Of a stretch of DNA of 64,000 bases, positions 56,516 through 64,000 are shown one piece after another. The number at the start of each line of letters is the position of its first letter. Within the stretch, counting starts at the first letter, position 1. Source of the stretch: Sordariomycetes sp. S80-01Y. Its lineage: Eukaryota > Ascomycota > Sordariomycetes. The DNA is taken from contig JAXQJY010000031.1 in assembly GCA_037042185.1 (NCBI GenBank), forward strand, positions 62,001 to 126,000, in the 5' to 3' direction. Made by a program: the position numbers and the translations under genes. The notes beneath the pieces were generated by a model that was given only the letters and a program-made list of their open reading frames with translations, did not search any database and had not been told where the DNA came from.

Positions 56516-56930
56516 GGTGGGCGGCCGAGGGGGCTCGAGGAGTCTGGACAGGGCATTTTCGAGCGCAAAAGAGTGCCAGAGGGAGGGAAGCCGTGTGCGT
56601 GGCGGTGAGTGCTGAGGTCTTCAGGTAGACTAGTCGTGGAACGCGAAGCTGCGTGTGATGCAATCGGCGAGCTCCCCACCACGCCTGCACTAACAGCTCG
56701 GCTAACAGCCAGCAGCTGCACCGAGGCATGTGTGAAGCATCCAAGTTCGGCAGCGGCTCAGAGCACTTTCTCAGAAGGAAGAGTGATCATCTAGACAGGA
56801 TGAGGTCTCAGTAGTTCCCCTATTTTCAGAGCCAGTCGCTTTGCTGCTCGCACGGCATCGCTCAGTCTTAAGCGGATCAACTGCCGCGCTTAGTCCCTGA
56901 CCCGCCCGACCTTATCGATAAGCGCCCCCC
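56516..56930. promoter_or_regulatory. Divergent promoter of the STB6-like and RMD5 genes
   Basis: 415 bp between divergent starts with no TATA box, as usual for housekeeping genes. No specific site is claimed. Confidence 0.45.
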
Positions 56931-58268
56931 ATGGACGTCGACCGGAACGTCACCTACCATCACTCTTCTACGCCCACCGTCCACCAACAGCTCCATCGAG
57001 ATAGCACAGACCCCAATAAGCAGGCCGCCATGGCCGCCAACGAGCACCCGTCGCCCTTTGGGCCAGTCCAGGCCGAGCTGGCCAAGATGCGCAGGTCCAA
57101 CCTCGGCGCTGCTATATCCGACGTCGACCAAATCATCGCCCTGCTCGAGCAGACGAAGGACATGGTAGAGACAGGTACCGACGCCGGATATGCTCTCGTG
57201 AGAGACTCTGCTGACACCAGCCCAGAAAATGCCGACGCCCATTCAGTTTCCATGTCACTGACCCAACTCCAAAACCCGATCAAGAAGCACTGCGACAACC
57301 TCACGACATCCCTCAAGGACGTGACCAAGGCCCAGCGCGGCTTCACCAAGGCCCTCGACAAAGCCCTGCCCCTGCGCGAGCTGCCCATGGAGATCGACAC
57401 CATGGACCAGCACACAGATCACGTCAACCGGGCCATCCTCATGCACCTGCTGCGCGAGGGCCAGTTCGCCGTCGCCGACCAGTTCCTCCAGGAGACCAGC
57501 TCGCTGGCGACGGGCGAGGCGCAGAGGGAGGCGGTCATTCCAGACGACCTGGCGTCGAGCTTTGCGCGAATGTACAAGATCCTCTCCGAGCTCAAGCAGT
57601 CGAACCTCGACCCGGCCATACTGTGGGCCAACCAGCACAGCGCCGAGCTCGAGCGCAAGGGGAGCAGCCTGGAGTTCGACCTGACCAAGCTGCAGTTCGT
57701 GTGGCTGTCGCAGACGCGGGGCATGGACACGGCGATGGGTTACGCGCGGCTGCACTTCCACCGCTTCCAGACGACGCACATTGCCGAGATAAGCAAGCTG
57801 TGCTGCGCCACGGCCTTCGCGCCGAACCTGCCCGCGAGCCCGTACCGCGACATATTCGACACCAAGGCGGCCTTCGACGACGTGTCGCTGAGCTTCACGC
57901 GGGACTTCTGCTCGCTGCTGGGCTTCTCGGCCGAGTCGCCGCTGTACGTGGCGGTGACGGCGGGCTCCATCGCGCTGCCGCGGCTGATCAAGTACATGGC
58001 CTACATGAGGGACAAGAAGACGGAGTGGACGACGGACCAGGAGCTGGGCTTCGAGACGCCGCTGCCCCGGACCATGGTGTACCACCCCATCTTCGTGTGC
58101 CCGGTCAGCAAGGAGCAGACGACGGATAGGAACCCGCCGATGCGCCTGCACTGTGGGCACGTTATTAGCAAGGACAGCCTGCACAACATGGCCAAGGGCA
58201 CGAGGTACAAATGCCCCTACTGCCCGGAGGAGGGGCAGGTCAGCGATGCCGTCAAAATCACTTTCTAG
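56931..58268 (+). CDS. RMD5: GID/CTLH E3 ubiquitin ligase subunit Rmd5/Gid2
   Basis: The frame encodes 445 residues without splicing. A stretch at 57175-57225 (gtaccg...cccag, 51 nt, in frame) looks like an intron; removing it would give 428 residues and tidier homology. The N-terminus has helical segments, followed by a LisH/CTLH region (NRAILMHLLREGQFAVADQF), a CRA domain (GMDTAMGYARLHFHRFQTTH), and the C-terminal Gid-type RING: CPVSKEQTTDRNPPMRLHCG, then HVISKDSLHNMAKG and YKCPYCPEE. Rmd5 pairs with Fyv10 as the catalytic core of the GID ligase, which marks gluconeogenic enzymes such as fructose-1,6-bisphosphatase for degradation when glucose returns. It is cytosolic. A start at 57030 (MAANEHPSPFGPV) is also possible. 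Confidence 0.94.
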   Translation: MDVDRNVTYHHSSTPTVHQQLHRDSTDPNKQAAMAANEHPSPFGPVQAELAKMRRSNLGAAISDVDQIIALLEQTKDMVETGTDAGYALVRDSADTSPENADAHSVSMSLTQLQNPIKKHCDNLTTSLKDVTKAQRGFTKALDKALPLRELPMEIDTMDQHTDHVNRAILMHLLREGQFAVADQFLQETSSLATGEAQREAVIPDDLASSFARMYKILSELKQSNLDPAILWANQHSAELERKGSSLEFDLTKLQFVWLSQTRGMDTAMGYARLHFHRFQTTHIAEISKLCCATAFAPNLPASPYRDIFDTKAAFDDVSLSFTRDFCSLLGFSAESPLYVAVTAGSIALPRLIKYMAYMRDKKTEWTTDQELGFETPLPRTMVYHPIFVCPVSKEQTTDRNPPMRLHCGHVISKDSLHNMAKGTRYKCPYCPEEGQVSDAVKITF

Positions 58269-58628
58269 GCGGGGACACGGATATGGATCTTCAGGATGGG
58301 ACTGCATCACGGCATGACTGGAGTACGGAGTTTGGCTAGCAGGCAGCATTGGAAAGGGACTTTGTTTAGTTCAAATAAATTTGTTCACCGAGACACATGA
58401 ACCCCCGTCTATCTACTGCTAAAGATCGCTCCGTGCACATGAGACAAAGGCCCCTGCCGTTGCAAGGCAGCAAAAGTGAAAAAGGAAAAAACCTAACTCC
58501 ATTTTGTACAGCGTCTAGGGAGTGTCGACGCGTGGTATCTTACCCCCGATTCCGCCGTCGTAACATCGTAGCGCTCGCCCGCGAGCCAGTCGGTGACTGA
58601 TTTTTGCTTGGTGGCCGTCCGCGACGGA
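58269..58628. other. Convergent 3' spacer
   Basis: About 360 bp between the stops of RMD5 and the UPF0658 gene, with a poly(A) signal for RMD5 listed separately. No other feature is seen. Confidence 0.5.
58374..58379 (+). terminator. Likely poly(A) signal of RMD5
   Basis: AATAAA about 105 bp after the RMD5 stop, in an AT-rich context. Confidence 0.45.
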
Positions 58629-59963
58629 CTAGTCAATGGTCATGCGGCTGGGCTGCGGCTTGACGTCGGTGAGGTTGACCGAGTTGGCCTCGGGGCTGTC
58701 GTCCTCCTTCTTCTGGAGGATGTGCGCCTTGAGGCCCATGTTGAAGTTGCGCATGCAGACGATGGCGTTGGCGATGGTGAGGATGATGAGAAGGACCGTG
58801 ATGGCGGCAAAAGCCGTCAGAGACTTCTGGACAGCCTCGTAGTAGGACTTCCACGTCCAGATGCGGACGAGCTTGAAGAGGAAGTAGGTGAGGCCGCCAA
58901 AGTAGAGAATGATGACGCCGATCATGCCGGCCTTGTTCTCGATGCGGGTGAAGTAGGCAGCGGAGACCAGGATGATGATGGTGATGGGGATGGTGACGAT
59001 GGTGAGCGCGAACTCGGGGTCGCTCGTCTTGGTGACGATGACGACCAGCTGGATGATGAAGCCCAGGAAGAAGAAGAAATCAAACTTCAGGAGGGCAATG
59101 TAGATCTGGTAGTGCAGGAAGCGCTTCTTCATGCGGTAGTCGGCTCCGATGGTCTTCAAGATGTCCCAGGCGAACTCCTGGTACAGCTTCCAGGTCAGGA
59201 AGACCATGCAGCAGGTGACGAGGGCGATGACGGCGGGGATGGCAATCAGGTAGGGCTGGATGGCGTCCCAGACAATCTCGTAGGTGAAGCCGTCCTTGAG
59301 GGAATTGTAGTGCCACAGGACGCCCAGGGCCAGCTGGATCTGGTCAACCTGGATGCCCGTGTACACGACCAGGGCGAGGTTGGCAAAGCAGACGCCGATG
59401 ATCTGAATCGTGTTCTTCTTGCGCAGCGCGTCCCACACAACCACCAGCTCGTACAGGAAACCGAAGATGAAGAGGGTCAGGAAGGTCGGGATCGTCTTGT
59501 ACTGCGAGTCGAGGTCCTCGAGGTTCCTGCTCTGGTCGCGGTCGCGCAGGCTGGACTGGAACTTGGCGAAGATGTAGGCTTCGAAGCAGAGGCAGACAAC
59601 GGCCTGGATGGCCGTCGTGGCCATGAACATGGCGGCCCACTTGCTGCTCATGAAGCCGAAGAGGTTGCGGCTCGCGGGCTTGGAGGTGGGCAGCGACGTC
59701 CGCTGGGCGTTGCCGGCGCGCGAGGCGTAGCCCTGGTCGTAGGCGTTGGGCATGGTCTCGTTGTCGGCGAACTCCGGCGACTGGTAGGGCTGCGAGTACG
59801 CGGGTGCCTTGTACGCCGGCTGAGCAGCGGGCTGGGGCGGCTGGGGCTGCTGATATGGCTGGTGGTAGTCGTTGTAGTCGGTTGGATCGTAGGACTGCGG
59901 GTACGGCGGGTTGGGCTGCTGGAAAGCGGCTTCGCTCGCGAGGAGGGACTTGCGGCGGTCCAT
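58629..59963 (-). CDS. UPF0658 Golgi-apparatus membrane protein
   Basis: I start at the ATG at 59963 (MDRRKSLLASEAAFQQ), giving 444 residues. The frame remains open to 60062 and beyond a possible acceptor (ctgtcag) near 60074, so an upstream exon is possible. The first ~110 residues are Pro/Gln/Tyr-rich and cytosolic. Then come many membrane segments: WAAMFMATTAIQAVVCLCF, FLTLFIFGFLYELVVVWDAL, IQIIGVCFANLALVVYTGI, PYLIAIPAVIALVTCCMVFL, FFFFLGFIIQLVVIVTK and others. GADYRMKKRFLHYQIYIALL and FTRIENKAGM are conserved in the family, whose fission-yeast member localises to the Golgi. The function is unknown. The assignment rests on strong overall match in order of segments. Confidence 0.85.
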   Translation of the reverse strand: MDRRKSLLASEAAFQQPNPPYPQSYDPTDYNDYHQPYQQPQPPQPAAQPAYKAPAYSQPYQSPEFADNETMPNAYDQGYASRAGNAQRTSLPTSKPASRNLFGFMSSKWAAMFMATTAIQAVVCLCFEAYIFAKFQSSLRDRDQSRNLEDLDSQYKTIPTFLTLFIFGFLYELVVVWDALRKKNTIQIIGVCFANLALVVYTGIQVDQIQLALGVLWHYNSLKDGFTYEIVWDAIQPYLIAIPAVIALVTCCMVFLTWKLYQEFAWDILKTIGADYRMKKRFLHYQIYIALLKFDFFFFLGFIIQLVVIVTKTSDPEFALTIVTIPITIIILVSAAYFTRIENKAGMIGVIILYFGGLTYFLFKLVRIWTWKSYYEAVQKSLTAFAAITVLLIILTIANAIVCMRNFNMGLKAHILQKKEDDSPEANSVNLTDVKPQPSRMTID

Positions 59964-61057
59964 GATGCCTCCGCTGGGGGCTTCAGGAGAAGCTGCGGAT
60001 GCTTGAGCGAGGCTGGAGTCGATGGGAGGCGGGTTTGCGTGTTGACCGTTCTCGTATCGCACGGCGTAGTCTGACAGAGGGGGGCCGCGCCAGCGCAGGC
60101 GATTGATTAGGAAGCGTCGGGGAGAGAAGGAGAGGGAACGAAGGCTGAAGCGAAGGTGTCGAGATGAGAGCGAGATGGGCGAGGATGAAACGAGAGACTG
60201 GAGGATGAAGCGACGCTGCTGCAGGGCTGTGCGGCGTGTCAGAGGTTGGAGGGGACTCGGAGCAGGATCAGGATGGAATGAAGATTGCTGCCCTCACCTC
60301 AGGCTCGGGCTCGTGCAAGGATGGCGCTCAGCCGTTGGGTGGAGACGCCTCTGAAACACGAGGGCGGGCGACACGCAACAGAGCGCACAAACAGGGGCCA
60401 ACCGTTCGCTCACCGAAATTTGTTAGCGGCTTCGGTGGGCTCTGCGAAGTACGCACTACCTAAAGTAGTGAAGACATTTGAGGAGGAACCGCTCGATGGG
60501 CAGCCCATACCAGAGACCGGCTGACGGCGCTGTGGACGCTGGACAAAGACTGGAGGCCCCTCCTGACCACCTCAGGCTGATTCATTTATAGCAACACGCG
60601 AATGCGGTTAGATCGCTGGCGTGAGAGTGCCTGGCGCGGCTGTGCTGGTCAAACTCAATGCAAGTCCCGCGACCGGGCCGGATACGGCATATTAGCAGAA
60701 GGCGCTGGGCCGGTGGAGGCCGCTAACACTTGACATCTGGCACTAACATTTTCTTTTTACGATTGTGTGCAGCCGTCTTCTATCGCTCGACCATCCCAGC
60801 TGCTTCACTCACCAGGTCAAGTTCCCCAGTGAGGCTCATCCTCGCATCGACCCATAATGTCAGCGGCATTCATGCTTGTTTGGGACACGATGCTGCCCCT
60901 GCATTGTGCCACCATGTGGCCCTCGATGGCATCACACAAGGCGCTCAGTGGCGTCTAGGTTCAGTGGATGAACGTCACCCGCAATGATGTATCGCGTCCT
61001 GCATTACGCCGTAGTATTGAGGATTATCTGCCTAGGGAAATAATATGTACAGGCAAA
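59964..61057. other. Intergenic stretch between UPF0658 and amidase genes
   Basis: About 1.1 kb. The first 300 bp on the minus strand are likely 5' UTR or a small upstream exon of the UPF0658 gene, being pyrimidine-rich on the coding strand. The remainder has no supported gene. Confidence 0.45.
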
Positions 61058-62968
61058 CTACTTCTGGGCCTCAGCAAACACATCCAGCCACGTCTGCGGC
61101 CGCCTCCTCCCGCCCTCGTACTTGTGGCTGAGGTATCCCTCCGTCTCCCTCGCCCAAGCCAGCAGCTGCTCCTCCTGGCCCCATTCGCCCATGGCCAGCA
61201 GTCCGACCGGCAGCTGTCCCTCGCCCACGTCCGGCCTCGAGTAGCCCACCGGGGCGGTCGCGCTGGGGATGCCCGTGAAGTTGGACAGGAAGATGTACGA
61301 CATGCTCTGCACCGTCATGTTGGTGTCGGAGGACCCGTGGACCTCGTCGCCGGGGTGCCTCTGCCAGCCCTTGATGGGCACCGTGGGCGTCAGGATCAGG
61401 AGACCCGGGTGCTTCTGCCAGAGGAACGCCAGGTGGCGCATGAGCAGCTCGCGGAGGGCGTTGGCCTTGAGATAGTCGCCCGCGCCGCACTGAGAGCCGG
61501 TCGCGAGGAGCAGCTTGTTCGCCGCGCCGACCATGTTCATCCAGCCCTTGGAATCGCTCGGGTCCTTGCGACGGGCACGCTCGGACAGCTCGGCGACGCA
61601 GCAGATGCTGTGCGCCAGACGGCCCTCGGGGATCAGAGGGATCTCTATGTCGATGACGTCGTACCCGAGCTCGTTCTTGAAGTAGTCGACGGCCTTCTCG
61701 CAGATCTGCTTGACCTCGGGGTCTGAGTCGTTCCACCAGTCGCGGTAGATGCCGATGGTGCGCTTGGCTCCCTTGGCCGGGGGCTGAGACGTACCGAAGC
61801 GGCACTGGGAGGGGTCGTCGGGGTTGGGCCGTGACATGAGGCGGTAGGCGATGGTGAGGTCCGAAGCGGTGGCGGCGAGGGGCCCGCGCACGCAGCACGT
61901 CAGGTTGAAGTGGCCCATGCGATGGTGCGTCGGCTTGAGGCCGTAGATGCCGTTGTAGGAAGCCGGCACACGAATGCTGCCGCCCGCGTCCGACCCAACG
62001 ACGATGGGGACCGTCCCCGCGCCGGTAGCCGAGGCGCCGCCAGATGTCGAACCGCCAGGGTAGTACTGCTTGTTGTAATGGTTGGTCGGGGTTCCTTGGA
62101 GGGGCTGCGGAGGTAAGCACAGGAAGTTCACGATAGCTAGGAATCACTCACGTTCAGGCCATTCGTGTCCGAGCCAAGCTCGTGCATGCGGTTCTTTCCG
62201 ACGACGATGGCACCGGCACCCTGGAGCATCTGGACGCACCAGGCGGTCTCCTCGGCCGGTTTGAAGCTCGGGATGCCCTCCTTGTACTTCATGCCCGTGT
62301 GGGAGACGTAGCCCTTGACATCCGTGTCGTCCTTGACGCCGACGGGCACGCCGTCCAGCACGCTCAGGGGATTGCCCTCGGCGTAGCGCTTGGTGGAAGC
62401 CCTGGCTGCCTCGAGAACCAGGTGGTCCTTGTCGTAGGTGTCGGCCCACGCGTCGGCGTAGGGGCCCTTCTTTGAGAGCTGCAGAAGAGTCTCGGCCACC
62501 TGGAGCGGAGTGATCTTCTTGGACCTGTACATGTCGTGGTAGTCCGCGGCGCTGTAGTAGCGACTCGCGTCGAGACCCTTTGACGTGAGCAGCTCCGGCT
62601 CCAGGTCGAGCATCTTCTGGTCACCGACCGGCGTCACGGCGGGCTGACGAGTTAGTTAAGGTCAGGTTAGGCGCGGGAAGTCTCACGTGGAAGCGGAAGT
62701 CCATCTCGTCGAGGTCTGGGAGCTCCTTGACCGCCCCAAACCCGGTGTTGGCCCAGAAGAAGCGCTGCAGGAAGGGGATGCGCGCGATGCTTGCACACAA
62801 TTCAGCCCTGCCCAATTGATGCTGCCCCAGCAAGATGAGAACTCACGCATTGGCCGCGATGGTCAGCGGCAGGCCCCGTACCACCGGGTTGTGCAACGGC
62901 GGGCTCTCGTACTTGGCCGCCGGGCCCTCGACGGGCACGGGGTAGTCAATGAAATCAGAGGGCGCCAT
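61058..62968 (-). CDS. Amidase signature family enzyme
   Basis: Four exons (62847-62968, 62687-62789, 62152-62643, 61058-62104) join in frame to 587 residues, starting MAPSDFIDYPVPVEGPAA. The amidase-signature Ser-cisSer-Lys triad can be located: Lys in GVPVGVKDDTDVKG, the Gly/Ser-rich GGSTSGGAS with the cis-Ser, and the nucleophile Ser in GSDAGGSIRVPAS. A YNGIYGLKPTHHRMG stretch follows, as in fungal relatives. These enzymes hydrolyse amides to acid and ammonia; fungal members include acetamidases and many of unknown substrate. The C-terminal half has an EDDP-free, extended insert region typical of the fungal group. No signal peptide is seen, so it is probably cytosolic. Function in nitrogen scavenging or detoxification is inferred. 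Confidence 0.92.
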
Positions 62969-63204
62969 TGCGACGGAGGAGAAGGCGATGAGGGAGGGAG
63001 AATGTCAGACGAGCAATTGAGGTGAGATTGCAGCTTCTGGAGCGGCGCTTCAAGTGAGGCACAGCTCTAAGCTCAGCTACGGGAAGTGTACGACGAGCCT
63101 CGGTTGGATGTTGCGGTGCTTTGGTGCATGTGGAGGAGGGGCATCCGGAGAGGTGGGGCCGGATGAGCCGGGAGCCTTCCGGTGCTTCCACCGTAGAACC
63201 CCGA

Positions 63205-64000
63205 TTACTGCAGGAATGCGGCCATCTTATCCAGCACGAGCTCGTTCTTCTCGAGGTGCACGCCGTGGTTGGCGTCCTTGACCACGAACAGCTCAGCATC
63301 GGGCACTTTGTCTGCGATGAGCTCCGAATATTCTGTGATGTCAGCTTCACCAACGGCACCGCAGTCAGGTGGCCCACGCACCCAAGGGACATATCCAGTC
63401 CTTGTCGCCGACCACGACGAGAGTCGGCGCAGAGATAAGGTGCAGCCGGTCGCGGTAGTCAAAGTACTTCTCGTCCTGCGAATAGAGGTCGTCTTCTGCG
63501 GTCAGCCCGCGCCGCCAGGTTGCAGCAGCCACTTACTGTGCGCCTCGGCGTTGTAGTAGTTCCCCAGGACACTTTTCAAGGCGGCGTTGGCGTCAAAGGT
63601 CTCGCTATACAGCGGCGACATTGCCAGATGCACCAGCCGGAACTCCATGTCGCTCTCGAAGGCGCCGAAGACTTTGTCCCGAAGCATCTCGCGGCTGAAG
63701 CTGGGCACGAGATGGAGCCGCTTCTCCAAGGTAGCCATGGCGCCCTCCTCCTCTGAAGACGGTCAGGCTCTCCAGCATAACAAGCCAGGGCTGCGGCCAC
63801 TTACGATGGTAGCTCGCCGCCGTCCCGCGCAAGACCAACTTCTTCACCCACTGTCCGTATGTGATGGCATAGTGCAGCGCCAAGAACCCGCCGAAGCTGC
63901 CACCGCAGATGACGACTTGCGATTGAGGGCCGGCAAAGCGCTTCCTCACACCCTCGATGTCGTCGACGATCTGCTCGAATGTGTAGGGTTTGGTGTGGCT
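63205..64000 (-). CDS. Alpha/beta hydrolase, proline-iminopeptidase-like, 5' end outside window
   Basis: Visible exons are 63805-64000, 63537-63752, 63382-63495 and 63205-63332. They join in one frame to about 218 C-terminal residues. The nucleophile elbow is CGGSFGGFLALHYA (G-x-S-x-G). The acid residue likely lies in LVVVGDKDWICP, and the catalytic His in DANHGVHLEKNELV. The cap segment between them contains GNYYNAEAH and YFDYRDRLHLI. This order matches proline iminopeptidase and related serine hydrolases, which clip small peptides, esters or lactones. The N-terminal strands and start lie beyond 64000. The substrate is not predictable. Confidence 0.88.

Noticed and set aside
58593-60074. 493-codon plus-strand frame opposite the UPF0658 gene
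   Set aside because: The peptide is Asp/Gly/Val-rich and repetitive, typical of the complement of a membrane protein gene.

Overview
The window is nuclear DNA of a filamentous ascomycete (Pezizomycotina). Most genes carry short introns of about 42-85 nt with GT...AG ends, coding DNA is GC-rich, and genes lie on both strands without operons. Gene content (carbohydrate-active enzymes, several sugar transporters, two P450 genes, a PTH11-like receptor, small secreted proteins) suits a plant-associated or saprotrophic Sordariomycete. The species cannot be named from sequence alone.

Left third (1-23 kb): the 3' end of a GMC oxidoreductase, a seven-exon rhodopsin-like membrane protein, an intact CYP65-like P450, a secreted GH16 glycosidase and a small secreted cysteine-bearing protein. 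From about 11.2 to 14.6 kb lie two decayed or mis-sequenced genes, one of them a DExD/H helicase-like ATPase. A lactose-permease-like MFS transporter and a broken second P450 follow. Next comes an MmgE/PrpD enzyme divergent from a GXWXG/DUF4334 protein whose start lies on a 14-nt first exon.

Pectin block (23.3-30.2 kb): a GH105 unsaturated-rhamnogalacturonyl hydrolase, an MFS sugar transporter divergent from a GH28 exo-polygalacturonase, and a DHA1-type MFS exporter whose stop codon nearly meets that of the GH28 gene. Together they look like a small set for pectin breakdown and uptake.

Centre (33.2-38.6 kb): one very long secreted protein built from about 39 copies of a six-cysteine module. 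The array is interrupted by a single N at 34765 that shifts the reading frame and probably marks a collapsed or badly joined repeat. This is the most unusual object in the window.

Right part (38.6-64 kb): a conserved basic SANT-like nuclear protein alone in a gene-poor stretch, then a Zn2Cys6 transcription factor divergent from a vanillin-type aldehyde dehydrogenase. After these come core housekeeping genes: Tim10, an Stb6-like protein, the GID ubiquitin-ligase subunit Rmd5/Gid2 and a UPF0658 Golgi membrane protein. The window ends with an amidase and a partial alpha/beta hydrolase. I found no rRNA, tRNA, CRISPR array or intact transposon. Two long G/C homopolymers (15241-15265 and 19240-19258) and several single-frame breaks suggest either local gene decay or assembly error.
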